Shown piece by piece: positions 36,320-45,587 of a stretch of DNA of 64,000 nt. Below the pieces are notes generated by a model. That model worked only from the letters and a program-made list of their open reading frames with translations, was not told the DNA's origin and did no database searches. A program made the translations under genes and the position numbers. Numbering within the stretch: position 1 is the stretch's first letter; the number at the start of each line of letters is the position of its first letter. The stretch comes from Vibrio orientalis CIP 102891 = ATCC 33934 (GTDB lineage: Bacteria; Pseudomonadota; Gammaproteobacteria; Enterobacterales; Vibrionaceae), in NCBI RefSeq assembly GCF_000176235.1, contig NZ_ACZV01000005.1, positions 992,001 through 1,056,000 on the forward strand, in the 5' to 3' direction.

Positions 36320-38665
36320 ATGCGTTCCATAACACGCTTATGTGTACTTTTTTCTCTACTCATCTCTAGTTTTTCTTATGCCAGCTGGGATTATGACTTC
36401 CAGCCTGTGCCAGAAGCTAAATCTGTCGCAAGTGATATAGCAGATGAAGTAAGCCATATTCCTGATCCTCTGTTTATGACTTCAAAGGATCACCGTAAGG
36501 TTTCAATGTTGTTAAACGCGGTTTTGCAAGAGCAAGACAAACAACGCGTTTCATTTGATCAAGACTTGGCCTCTTACCGCAAATCAGACAGCGATAAAAC
36601 TTGGTTTGAAGTAGAATCAAGTTATCTGACATTGAATAGCTTAGCCCAAAGTAAGCAGCGCCTACTCGAACTGGCTGATAATGCGATACGCGAAAAACTA
36701 ACCGGCTTTGGCCCTTACGGTGTGACGCAATTTAAGCGCGAACTTCAGCTGACTAAGCTCAATGGTGAATACTTATTCCATTTCCAGCTTCGTAGTTTTA
36801 AATCATTGATTAATGATCTTCTTATTTCGCCAGTGCCTGTTATCTGGGCAGCGTTGAAGGTCCTGTTCATCTATTTTGTATTGGTTTGGTGGCTAGCGAA
36901 TAACCGTCGTCTGATCACTCTATTCAAATCTTCATTTGTTGAAAACTCGAACAAGCCTCCTTTCTGGGTTCGTGTCGTTTGGTACATTAGTAGCGCCAAC
37001 CGCGCCATTGCTTGGTTAATCGGCATTACTCTCTCGTTGCGAGTTCTATCTGGCATCCCGAGCCTTCAGCATCTCATCTTCCTAGAGATCTTTACTTGGT
37101 GGGTTCTCGGTGGCTCTATCGCTGTGAGCTTTATTTTGGAACTAACCTATCGCCACAGCCGCACAACCAGTCGTGAAGTTATCGCTTTGCGTCTTTCAAC
37201 CATTCGCCGTTACGTATGGAGCATTATCGTTGCCGGGGTCATCTTGCAAATTTCTATGCGCACCCTTGGTAAAGGCACCATCTATTACTGGATATACAGC
37301 GCTCTGTTCTTCTGGTTTGTTTTGGTTACCGTTTCAGTACTGCGCCTTTGGCGAACAAAAGTGTTTGAAACCGTTGCGCATATCCCTGATCGTCCAGTTT
37401 GGGTTCAATGGGCAATCAGCCGCAAAGATACATTCCTACTAAATATCGTCGCCACTGCCATTACCATCGTTTGGCTAATGATTCATGTGCTAAAACACAA
37501 GATTGTCGCTGCGCTTTCAAGCTTTAGCTTCTTTAGCCAAGCACTGGCATACCTGTTTAGAATTGAAGTTGCCAAACAAACCAGCAGTCACAGTAATCAA
37601 GAAAAGCTGGTTCGAGTTCGCGGAGATGCAACCTTTAAGTATGTTCTTCCTGGTACTGCCGACAGTGAACTGATTGATTACGCCACTGATGAGATCAAAC
37701 AGCTATCCCATTACCTGTTAACGGACAGCCCAGCGGTTTGCGTCCTCTCTGGTGAACGTGGCGCTGGAACAACCACAGCCTTACGCTCTTTGCTTAACCG
37801 TGTGAAGAATGCAGAACCAATTTACTTAAGCTGCCCTTATGCTGGCTATAAAGAGTTACTGGTTCACCTTGCCGTTAGCATTGGTCTTGACGAAGATGCC
37901 ACCGAGATTCAGATCTTGGCGCATTTGCGTAAAAGCGACACAACTTATCTTATCGCGATAGATAATGCCCAGCGTCTAGTTAGACCTATGGTCGGTGGCT
38001 TAGCCGAACTTATCCGCATTACTAACTTACTTCGTCGCTCTCGTAAGAATCACCGCGTAGTGTTTGGTATCGAGAAAGCCAGTTGGCGCTTTGTTGACCG
38101 AGCTCGTGGTGAACGCCTGTTGTTCGATTTAGTGAGCTTTCTACCCCGCTGGACTGAAAAACAAGTTGGGCAGCTACTTGATACACGTATCAATCAAAGT
38201 GACGACTATCGCCTCTCGTTTGATGGTTTGATGGTTCCAAAGCAATGGGATCAAGAAGAGTGCACAGAAGAAGAGCGAGCCAAGCAAGGTTTCTATCGTA
38301 TCCTTTGGCATTACTCCGATGGTAACCCAACGGTTGCTTTGCGCTTTTTCCGTTTCTCTCTGAATCGGGATAAAGAAACAGAGCAAGTTTACGTACGTTT
38401 GTTTAAGGCACCTGAGTCGCAAGAACTCGAAAAAATGCCTAAGCCAATGCTTGCTGTACTTCGCTCTATTGTTCAGTTGGAGATCGCTTCACCGGAAGTT
38501 CTGTCTGAGTGTACTCAGCTAACCATTGCAGAGATCACCGGCACATTAAGATACTTCCAAAGCCGAGGCTATATTGAGTGGTCGGAAGATAAAGCTCGTA
38601 TTTCAGACCATTGGTTCCGCCACATTACTAATGTACTCGACCGTCAACACTTACTGGTGAAATAA
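36320..38665 (+). CDS. Large membrane protein with C-terminal NTPase-like domain, paired with MscS
   Basis: A 781-residue protein of unknown function. A signal peptide (residues 1-21) precedes a helical periplasmic region (22-165), then about six membrane helices (near 170-193, 228-246, 252-274, 298-314, 322-342, 372-392). The cytoplasmic part has an AAA/ATPase-like fold: SGERGAGTTT (477-486) aligns with Walker A but has threonine at the lysine position, and LIAIDNAQ (544-551) with Walker B. A winged-helix-like end (PEVLSECTQLTIAEITGTL) follows. One base separates it from the MscS gene, so the two likely act together. Confidence 0.85.
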   Translation: MRSITRLCVLFSLLISSFSYASWDYDFQPVPEAKSVASDIADEVSHIPDPLFMTSKDHRKVSMLLNAVLQEQDKQRVSFDQDLASYRKSDSDKTWFEVESSYLTLNSLAQSKQRLLELADNAIREKLTGFGPYGVTQFKRELQLTKLNGEYLFHFQLRSFKSLINDLLISPVPVIWAALKVLFIYFVLVWWLANNRRLITLFKSSFVENSNKPPFWVRVVWYISSANRAIAWLIGITLSLRVLSGIPSLQHLIFLEIFTWWVLGGSIAVSFILELTYRHSRTTSREVIALRLSTIRRYVWSIIVAGVILQISMRTLGKGTIYYWIYSALFFWFVLVTVSVLRLWRTKVFETVAHIPDRPVWVQWAISRKDTFLLNIVATAITIVWLMIHVLKHKIVAALSSFSFFSQALAYLFRIEVAKQTSSHSNQEKLVRVRGDATFKYVLPGTADSELIDYATDEIKQLSHYLLTDSPAVCVLSGERGAGTTTALRSLLNRVKNAEPIYLSCPYAGYKELLVHLAVSIGLDEDATEIQILAHLRKSDTTYLIAIDNAQRLVRPMVGGLAELIRITNLLRRSRKNHRVVFGIEKASWRFVDRARGERLLFDLVSFLPRWTEKQVGQLLDTRINQSDDYRLSFDGLMVPKQWDQEECTEEERAKQGFYRILWHYSDGNPTVALRFFRFSLNRDKETEQVYVRLFKAPESQELEKMPKPMLAVLRSIVQLEIASPEVLSECTQLTIAEITGTLRYFQSRGYIEWSEDKARISDHWFRHITNVLDRQHLLVK

Positions 38666-38666
38666 T

Positions 38667-39545
38667 ATGATTCGTTTTCTACTCGTTATTTTGTCATCGT
38701 TTATCGCCCTTCCCGCGCTTGCAACGGAAGAGATGGCCAATGTCGATAACATTACTCAAATCGCCAGTTTGATTCGTTGGAGTGGCGTTTTCTTCTCTTT
38801 CCTAATCATCGCCGCAACTTGGTTACTGCTCAAGTTTATCAACTCTATGGTTGAGAGCATTGGTAGTCAGTTTGCCCAGTACCGAATGCTGCTGCAAAAG
38901 CTGCAATCGTTTATGCAGTTCTTCATCTACATGAGTGCCGGTATTCTGGTATTTATGATGAGTTTCCGTATCAACGATCAAATACTAGCTTTGATTGGCG
39001 GTACGCTTGCTGTATCGGTGGGTTTCGCACTAAAGGACCTAGCAGCATCTTTCATCGCAGGTATGACAGTAATGGTAGATCGACCGTTCCAAGTTGGTGA
39101 CCGCGTCACGTTTGAGGGTAACTATGGTGACATTATCGCTATCGGTTTGCGTTCAGTACGTATGCGTACACTTAACGATGACATCATCACGATTCCGAAT
39201 AACAAGTTCTTAAGTGAAGTCACCGTCAGCGGCAACTATGGCGCGCTTGATATGCAGGTGGTTATTCCGTTTTACGTTGGGATGGATGAAGACATCACCC
39301 TTGCGCGAGACTTAATCCAAGAAGCAGCTTCATCGAGTCGCTATATTCACTTACCCAAGCCTGTCACCGTACTAGTTAAACAAACCATTACTGATAACTA
39401 CCTAGCGATTCAGTTAACGTGTAAAGCTTATGTGGTTGATACCGCCTATGAGAAGCTGTTCGAGACTGACATTACGCTAAGGGTTATGAAAGAGTTTAAG
39501 AAACACAACATTAGCCCACCTAAGATTGCAGTACTCGCACACTAA
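38667..39545 (+). CDS. MscS-family mechanosensitive channel
   Basis: A 292-residue small-conductance channel. After a signal-like first helix come two more helices and the pore/beta-domain signature SVGFALKDLAASFIAGMTVMVDRPFQVGDRV, followed by the beta domain (IGLRSVRMRTLNDDIITIPN) typical of MscS. It begins one base after the stop of the NTPase-like membrane protein, so expression is coupled. A plain MscS role is osmotic release; the pairing suggests an added control. Confidence 0.92.
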   Translation: MIRFLLVILSSFIALPALATEEMANVDNITQIASLIRWSGVFFSFLIIAATWLLLKFINSMVESIGSQFAQYRMLLQKLQSFMQFFIYMSAGILVFMMSFRINDQILALIGGTLAVSVGFALKDLAASFIAGMTVMVDRPFQVGDRVTFEGNYGDIIAIGLRSVRMRTLNDDIITIPNNKFLSEVTVSGNYGALDMQVVIPFYVGMDEDITLARDLIQEAASSSRYIHLPKPVTVLVKQTITDNYLAIQLTCKAYVVDTAYEKLFETDITLRVMKEFKKHNISPPKIAVLAH

Positions 39546-39562
39546 AATGGATGTAAACTTAT

Positions 39563-39594
39563 AAAAAAGCGGCCCTTTCTAGGGCCGCTTTTTT
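39563..39594. terminator. Bidirectional terminator between mscS-type gene and kinase gene
   Basis: AAAAAAGCGGCCCT and its complement flank a four-base loop; very strong stem with A and T runs. Confidence 0.95.
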
Positions 39595-39613
39595 ATTCGC
39601 AATATTACTTACT

Positions 39614-41644
39614 TTAAAGGTTGGTTATCTTTAGTTCATTTTCAGTACGTTCAGGTAAGTAAATGCTGAACACACTTCCTTTACCCCATTCTGACTCAAC
39701 CTTCAGCTCACCACCAGATTGACTTAAGATACTTTGAGAGACTGATAGTCCAAGACCGGTACCTTCACGTTTGGTGGTATAAAATGGCGAGAAGATACGC
39801 TTAAGGTTATCTTCTTTAATCCCACACCCTCCATCTTGAACGTGAATGATTGCCCCGCGACTTTTTCCCTCTTCGACCCAATCTTCGCTCGAAATAAGTA
39901 ATCGGCCTTTACCTTGCATCGCATGAATGCCATTCATTTGCAGGTTAACAAGAATCTGCAGCAATTGATGGCGATTGACCTCTACACAGGTATGAGCGTT
40001 AAGCTGTGTTTCAAAACTAATATCTCGCTTCTTCGCCCCTGTTTTAACTAAAGTCACGCTTTCTTCAATTATTGGGTTAACGTGCTGCCAAGTGATCTCA
40101 TCTTGCACACCACCTTGACGACTGTATTGAAGCAAGCTTCGGGTGATATTTCTAATGCGATCGATCTGAGCATGAATCGCTTCAATCTCTTCGGCAACCC
40201 TTTTTGAATCGTCACCAAGCTCAAATTGAATCAACTCAACGTTGCCGAGGATCACCGCGGTAGGGTTGTTGATCTCATGGGCAATGCCCGCGGTTAATTC
40301 CCCTAACGCCGCGAGTTTCTCACTAATAACCAGCTTATCTCTGGTCTGATTTAACAACTGGATATGAAGCTCAAGTTCTTCTGTTTTCTCTTTTAAGCTA
40401 GCGGTTCGATCTTGAACTTTACATTCAAGGCCCTCAGCCGCTTTTTGTAGCTCGTTTTTTCGCTGTTTAAGCAGGTCGAGCATGTTATCGAACTGCTTTG
40501 CCAACATCGCGAGTTCGTGGTTCTCATCTAACCCCAGTGGACCAATTCGCGTCTCTTTACCAAGTTGAATCATCTTCACCACGCGGTGAATATGCTCTAT
40601 CGGCACGAATAGATCGCGCGAGCCGCGATAAACCAACAGACTCGATATCAACAATAGGAAAAGCGTTGTTATGGAGATCTCGGCGATGTTAGTCATATAG
40701 GTCGTAACAAAGGGCCACAGCAGATAGCCGGTATAGAGCATGCCAATCACATTATCGTATTGGTCGTAAAGCGGCTTATACGCAGTGATATACCAAGCGT
40801 CATAAACGAAGGCCAGATTTACCCACTCTACTCCTTCAATTAATACCGACTGTTTGACTTCTTCGGAAACACGAGTACCGATGGCGCGACCTTGTCTTAC
40901 TTCACTATTGAGTGGAACGTTGGTGCTGACCCGAAGATCGTCTAAGAATACCGTTAGCGTGCCGACTGGACGCAGACTGTCTCCTTTAGAGGGGTAAATT
41001 AGGTCACGAATGGTATCAACCAACGATGTACTGTTATTAAGCAGCAAGCCACCATCCAAGAAACCGATCAAGTCATTGGTTTGGTTGTAGATAGGGATCA
41101 CGGTGCGGCTGACTAAACCTCGTCCTTCAACCTGATTGCCATCTAACGTTGGAGTTTGAGCGCGTATCGTTAAGTCTTGGTTTAACTCGCCTAGCTCTTC
41201 AGCGGTAAGTACATCAAAAAAAGACTCTTTACGCGTTAAATCCAAGAACCGAAACTTATTCTCCATCGTATCTACGCGATGAAAGCGTAGAAAATCGAGC
41301 TTATAACGATACCTCTGGTCAGCGACCCATTTTTGCAGCTCTGCTTCATCTGGCTTCTTCCCTCTTACGTGGGTAATGAATTCATAGGAATCTGCGAATG
41401 CTTTGACATGATTGGCCTGCTTCTCTTGAATCAGCTCTATACTGTTCTCAGCTACACCTAGCCGCTCAGATACATCTAATAATGCGCTTTGCCACGTGTA
41501 ATGAATCGACCAATAGACGGTAATACCAATCAAGGCAATCAGCGTGAGAAAGATAGGCGCAGACGTTAGGAACATAAGTCGGTAACGAACCATGGTTTTG
41601 AATCGATATCGCCATTTTCCCCATAACGTCGTACTAGTCGGCAT
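39614..41644 (-). CDS. Membrane sensor histidine kinase
   Basis: A 676-residue kinase. Two membrane helices (near 27-48 and 320-340) bracket a ~270-residue extra-cytoplasmic sensor that resembles a double-Cache domain (GFLDGGLLLNNSTS, IGMLYTGYLL are typical turn motifs). HAMP, a coiled coil and HisKA with phospho-acceptor His456 (AGIAHEINNP) follow, then the ATPase N, G1 and G2 boxes (NLQMNGIHAM, DGGCGI, GTGLGLSV). It overlaps the response regulator by 11 bases. The architecture is that of DctB-like kinases. The signal is unknown; context suggests molybdate/tungstate or formate. Confidence 0.92.
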   Translation of the reverse strand: MPTSTTLWGKWRYRFKTMVRYRLMFLTSAPIFLTLIALIGITVYWSIHYTWQSALLDVSERLGVAENSIELIQEKQANHVKAFADSYEFITHVRGKKPDEAELQKWVADQRYRYKLDFLRFHRVDTMENKFRFLDLTRKESFFDVLTAEELGELNQDLTIRAQTPTLDGNQVEGRGLVSRTVIPIYNQTNDLIGFLDGGLLLNNSTSLVDTIRDLIYPSKGDSLRPVGTLTVFLDDLRVSTNVPLNSEVRQGRAIGTRVSEEVKQSVLIEGVEWVNLAFVYDAWYITAYKPLYDQYDNVIGMLYTGYLLWPFVTTYMTNIAEISITTLFLLLISSLLVYRGSRDLFVPIEHIHRVVKMIQLGKETRIGPLGLDENHELAMLAKQFDNMLDLLKQRKNELQKAAEGLECKVQDRTASLKEKTEELELHIQLLNQTRDKLVISEKLAALGELTAGIAHEINNPTAVILGNVELIQFELGDDSKRVAEEIEAIHAQIDRIRNITRSLLQYSRQGGVQDEITWQHVNPIIEESVTLVKTGAKKRDISFETQLNAHTCVEVNRHQLLQILVNLQMNGIHAMQGKGRLLISSEDWVEEGKSRGAIIHVQDGGCGIKEDNLKRIFSPFYTTKREGTGLGLSVSQSILSQSGGELKVESEWGKGSVFSIYLPERTENELKITNL

Positions 41645-43085
41645 AGCTTGTGCCCTCGCTGTCCCACTCTTTGTATTTACGTTCTAACGTTTTACGAGCA
41701 ACGCCTAAGTCTCTGGCAGCGGCTGATTTATTGCCATCATGAAAGTCGACCAGTTGTTCGATGTGCGCCCTTTCCACCTCTTTTAATGCCCAGGTGTTAG
41801 GGTAGCCTGACGATGTCATACCATCGCCTATTTCAATCAATTCCGCTCCGCTCGATACTGTCATGGTAATCGAAGGTTTAAGATGCTCACCATTCACTTC
41901 GCGCCAGTAATGAGCTGGTGGTTTACCCAATAAAATACAGCGTTCAATGAGGTTTTTAAGTTCGCGAATATTACCCGGCCAATCGTAGTCGTTCATGGCA
42001 TGAATATCTTCGTGAGCCCACTTAGGATCCTGCATGCCAAGCTCTGCAATCAGCATTTTGGTAAAGAATGGAACCAGTTCAATAAGATCGGCCTTACGCT
42101 CTTTAAGCGGCGCAACATCAATCTTCAAAACGTTTAAACGATAGTAAAGATCCGATCTAAAGTTACCTTTGTTCACTTCTTCTTGAAGATTACGGTTGGT
42201 CGCCGCTACGACACGTACATCCACCGTAACTTCTTTCTCGCTACCAACGGGCCTAATTGTGCGTTGCTCCAAGACGCGAAGCAGTGCTGATTGCATGGTT
42301 AATGGCATCTCTCCAATCTCATCAAGGAACAAAGTGCCACCACTAGCAACCCTGAACAAACCTTCACGACTTTTCTTTGCACCGGTAAAGGCGCCTGCGG
42401 TATGACCGAACAACTCACTCTCTAAAAGCTCTGGCGCAATGGCCCCACAGTTAATTGGAACAAATGGACCGCTTCGCCCGCTTGCTTCATGCACGCCACG
42501 CGCAACCAACTCTTTACCCGTCCCCGACTCACCTTCAACCAACACTGACGCTCTTGAAGGCGCAAACTGTGTGATGAGCTGTTTGAGCTGCTTAGTTTTT
42601 TCAGACCCACCAACAATTTCTGTTTTGATGTGACGTTTAAATTCATGTTTAAGTGCAAGCTGATGTCTTTGCTCTAAACGCTTATCCATACAACGTTGTA
42701 CTGCTTGTAACATTTGGTCTAAATTAAACGGCTTTAGAATGAAGTCAGACGCGCCGAGCTTTAAAGCAGAAATGGCGGTTTCGAGGTCGGCGTAGCCAGT
42801 CATAAAAATCACATCGGCTTTCTTATCCTGATCATTGAACGCTTCTTCCCACTCAATACCTGAACGGCCCGGAAGGTTAATATCCAGAACGATAAGGTCA
42901 TAATGGTTCGCAACACGAAGCGCTTCAGCTTCCTCTATACTCCCTGCACAATCTACTTTCGCAAACCATTTGCTCAACGCTTTGTTAAGAATGGTCTGCA
43001 TACCAATTTCATCGTCGACAACAAGAACAGAGAAAGCTTGGTACTGAGAGGCTTTATGTGGGTCAAGAGACACAGGCATAGTCAT
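41634..43085 (-). CDS. NtrC-family response regulator, sigma54 activator
   Basis: A 483-residue DctD/NtrC-type regulator. The receiver domain has phospho-acceptor Asp68 (IVLDINLPG). The AAA+ domain carries GESGTGKE (Walker A) and GAFTGA, the loop that contacts sigma54. The Fis-type helix-turn-helix (NKSAAARDLGVARKTLERKYKEW) closes the protein. First gene of the minus-strand pair; the start (43085) lies 20 bases from the first of two inverted repeats that it probably binds. Divergent from tupA with its sigma54 promoter. Confidence 0.95.
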   Translation of the reverse strand: MTMPVSLDPHKASQYQAFSVLVVDDEIGMQTILNKALSKWFAKVDCAGSIEEAEALRVANHYDLIVLDINLPGRSGIEWEEAFNDQDKKADVIFMTGYADLETAISALKLGASDFILKPFNLDQMLQAVQRCMDKRLEQRHQLALKHEFKRHIKTEIVGGSEKTKQLKQLITQFAPSRASVLVEGESGTGKELVARGVHEASGRSGPFVPINCGAIAPELLESELFGHTAGAFTGAKKSREGLFRVASGGTLFLDEIGEMPLTMQSALLRVLEQRTIRPVGSEKEVTVDVRVVAATNRNLQEEVNKGNFRSDLYYRLNVLKIDVAPLKERKADLIELVPFFTKMLIAELGMQDPKWAHEDIHAMNDYDWPGNIRELKNLIERCILLGKPPAHYWREVNGEHLKPSITMTVSSGAELIEIGDGMTSSGYPNTWALKEVERAHIEQLVDFHDGNKSAAARDLGVARKTLERKYKEWDSEGTSYAD

Positions 43086-43105
43086 TTACTTATTCATGAG
43101 GTTAT

Positions 43106-43122
43106 TGGGACAGAGTGTACCA
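43106..43122. promoter_or_regulatory. Enhancer-like inverted repeat, distal site of tupA
   Basis: TGGGACA-GAG-TGTACCA, the same 7-3-7 design as the 43151 site with one changed base in the right arm and R = G. Centre near -138 from the predicted start. It also lies close to the regulator gene start, allowing autoregulation. Confidence 0.65.
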
Positions 43123-43150
43123 AGTTTATCAGGCAACAACTCTTTCAATG

Positions 43151-43167
43151 TGAGACATTTTGTCCCA
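43151..43167. promoter_or_regulatory. Enhancer-like inverted repeat, proximal site of tupA
   Basis: TGAGACA-TTT-TGTCCCA. The arms are identical to those of the fdh operon site at 30296-30312. Centre near -93 from the predicted sigma54 start, 45 bases from the distal site. Confidence 0.78.
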
Positions 43168-43224
43168 GATCAAATTTTAATATGCTAAGCCATTGAAATT
43201 ACATTTGAAAATAGTCACAAAGTT

Positions 43225-43241
43225 TTGGCATTAAGATTGCT
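43225..43241 (+). promoter_or_regulatory. Predicted sigma54 promoter of tupABC-mobA-moeA
   Basis: TTGGCATTAAGATTGCT matches the -24/-12 consensus with GG and GC exactly 12 bases apart. Initiation would fall near 43252, giving a leader of about 88 bases before tupA and excluding an alternative upstream start codon at 43250. Confidence 0.8.
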
Positions 43242-43339
43242 TTATATGCGTGCCAGTTTATAACAAAGATTGGTGGTATTGGTTTTATACATTTCAGAAT
43301 GGAAAGCCGAAATCAAATAAAAAAACGGATAAAAACAAC

Positions 43340-44158
43340 ATGAAAGCAATCACTTTTACTCTCGCGACAGCGTCTTTGGCCTTGGTTAGTTATTCCGCTT
43401 CAGCAGCAGGCGACAACACTCACGTCAGACTCGCCACTACGACCAGTACCTACCACTCGGGCCTTTTAGACTATCTTCTACCTGAATTTGAAAAAGACAC
43501 CGGTTATAAGGTCGATGTTATTGCCGCTGGTACAGGTAAATCTCTTAAGATGGGACAAAATGGCGATGTGGATCTTGTGATGACACACGCGCCTAAAGCA
43601 GAAGCAAACTTTGTTGAGAAAGGCTACGGTGTTCTTCCAAGAAAGCTGATGTATAACGACTTTGTTATCGTTGGGCCGCATGACGATCCAGCGAAAGTAA
43701 CTTCGCAGAAAGACGTTGCTCATGTATTTGAGAGTATCGCAAATAGCAATGTCACTTTCGTCTCGCGCGGTGACGACTCTGGTACACATAAGAAAGAAAA
43801 AGGCATTTGGGAGCAAACCAAAATTGAACCTAACTTCGGTGGTTATCGCAGTGTAGGTCAAGGTATGGGTCCAACACTAAATATGGCCAATGAAATGCAA
43901 GGCTACACTATGACGGACCGTGGTACTTGGCTTGCTTACAATAACAAGCTCGATCTTGAGATCTTGTTCCAAGGCGATAAGCAGTTATTTAACCCTTACC
44001 AAGTTATCCTAGTTAACCCTGAGCGCTACCCAAGCATCAATTACCAAGGTGCGAAAGAGTTCAGTGATTGGTTGGTTAACTCTCGTGGCCAAGATCTTAT
44101 CAATAAGTTCAAGTTACACGGCAAGCAGTTGTTCGTTGCAAACGCGAACGAGAAATAA
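43340..44158 (+). CDS. tupA: Tungstate ABC transporter substrate-binding protein
   Basis: A 272-residue periplasmic binding protein. MKAITFTLATASLALVSYSASA is a signal peptide. The mature protein begins with TTTSTYHSGLLDYLLPEFE, the TupA signature, whose threonines and serine hold the oxyanion, and has SRGDDSGTHKKE typical of TupA. The ATG at 43340 is chosen because an earlier in-frame ATG (43250) would hide the signal peptide and lies upstream of the predicted transcript. TupA usually binds tungstate more tightly than molybdate; specificity here is inferred from family. Confidence 0.93.
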   Translation: MKAITFTLATASLALVSYSASAAGDNTHVRLATTTSTYHSGLLDYLLPEFEKDTGYKVDVIAAGTGKSLKMGQNGDVDLVMTHAPKAEANFVEKGYGVLPRKLMYNDFVIVGPHDDPAKVTSQKDVAHVFESIANSNVTFVSRGDDSGTHKKEKGIWEQTKIEPNFGGYRSVGQGMGPTLNMANEMQGYTMTDRGTWLAYNNKLDLEILFQGDKQLFNPYQVILVNPERYPSINYQGAKEFSDWLVNSRGQDLINKFKLHGKQLFVANANEK

Positions 44159-44164
44159 CCGTCT

Positions 44165-44863
44165 ATGAGCCTATGGCAAACCACCTTAGATGCACTCACG
44201 CTATTGGTGAGTTTCGATACTGAACTCTGGGAGATCGTTGCGGTCTCCTTTAGCGTGTCACTATCTGCAATATCGATCGTTTTACTCCCGGCGATTTTGT
44301 TATCGTTTGTCCTCGCGTACACCAACTTCAGAGGCAAATGGTTGCTTCTATCTCTGGTGAATACTTTGCAAGCCATACCAACCGTCGTTATCGGTCTTCT
44401 CCTGTATATGATGCTGTCACGTTCCGGGCCGCTTGGAGACTGGCAAATGCTATTTACGCAAAAGGCAATGATCGTAGGTCAAATGCTCATAGGCTTTCCC
44501 GTGTTAGTTTCAATGATGCACGGTGCGTTGCAATCAAGCGATCGCCGTGCTGTTGAAACGTCAATAACACTGGGCGCATCTATCCCACGCATTGTCGCAA
44601 CCATGATTTGGGAAACTCGCTTCCCTCTTCTCGCTGCTGCTATTGCGGCGTTTTCTCGTATTGTTACTGAAGTCGGCTGTTCAACGATGGTAGGCGGTAA
44701 CATCATGGGGATCACTCGCAACATCCCAACTGCAATCGCAATGGAGAGCCATAAAGGTGCATTTGCACAAGGTGTCGCGCTCGGCATTGTGTTACTGACT
44801 CTCGCACTGGTTTTGAATTTCATGCTCACCAGTATGCGCGGTAAAGGTTACTTAAGGAGCTAG
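44165..44863 (+). CDS. tupB: Tungstate ABC transporter permease
   Basis: A 232-residue permease with about five helices. The EAA-type loop reads VETSITLGASIPRIVATMIWETRFPLL, as in TupB. Six bases after tupA and seven before tupC. Confidence 0.93.
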   Translation: MSLWQTTLDALTLLVSFDTELWEIVAVSFSVSLSAISIVLLPAILLSFVLAYTNFRGKWLLLSLVNTLQAIPTVVIGLLLYMMLSRSGPLGDWQMLFTQKAMIVGQMLIGFPVLVSMMHGALQSSDRRAVETSITLGASIPRIVATMIWETRFPLLAAAIAAFSRIVTEVGCSTMVGGNIMGITRNIPTAIAMESHKGAFAQGVALGIVLLTLALVLNFMLTSMRGKGYLRS

Positions 44864-44870
44864 GCCCTGT

Positions 44871-45587
44871 ATGACAATAAAAATAACGGCACAGCAACTC
44901 TCTATGCGTTTCAAAGAACGCGTGCTATTCCATATACCGACGCTTTCTATCGGGCCAAATGATGCTATCTATCTAAAAGGTGATAATGGCGTCGGAAAAA
45001 CGACCCTACTCAAGATTTTATCTGGATTGATCAAACCCACTACGGGTACTGTCATTGCGCCAAACGATACTTGGCTACATCGTCTCTTTCCGCGCACAGG
45101 TCGAAAAAACGTTATCTATCTACATCAATCACCTTATTTGTTCGACGGCACGGTTTACGAGAATGTCGTTTATGGTATTCGCTATCAAAAAGAAGAGGCA
45201 AAAGATAAGCGAGCTCAAGTTATCACGGCGCTTCGCATGGTAGGCTTGGAAACATTAGCGGACGAACATATTTCTGTATTGTCGGGTGGCGAGAAACAAA
45301 GAGTAGCAATGGCCCGTGCCTGGATTCTTAAGCCTTCGATTTTACTGATGGATGAACCTAGCGCTTCACTCGATCAAGAGTCGATTGAACGCCTAGTGAT
45401 TATGGCCCAAGACCTCATAGATCGTGGTTCTAGTCTTGTTATTACTAGCCATCAACAGAATGCATTGACCGATTTATGCCGCAAACAATGGTGGATAAAA
45501 GAGACAACTTTGATAGAGTCTCCACTGCTACAAGTCATTTCAGATAAAGAGTTAGATAAAACGTATGCTTCATCCAAAACAAACTAG
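44871..45587 (+). CDS. tupC: Tungstate ABC transporter ATP-binding protein
   Basis: A 238-residue ABC ATPase with Walker [10 protein letters not shown], signature [13 protein letters not shown] and Walker B ILLMDEPS. It powers TupB. Its end overlaps mobA by 23 bases, linking metal uptake and cofactor synthesis in one transcript. Confidence 0.93.
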   Translation: MTIKITAQQLSMRFKERVLFHIPTLSIGPNDAIYLKGDNGVGKTTLLKILSGLIKPTTGTVIAPNDTWLHRLFPRTGRKNVIYLHQSPYLFDGTVYENVVYGIRYQKEEAKDKRAQVITALRMVGLETLADEHISVLSGGEKQRVAMARAWILKPSILLMDEPSASLDQESIERLVIMAQDLIDRGSSLVITSHQQNALTDLCRKQWWIKETTLIESPLLQVISDKELDKTYASSKTN

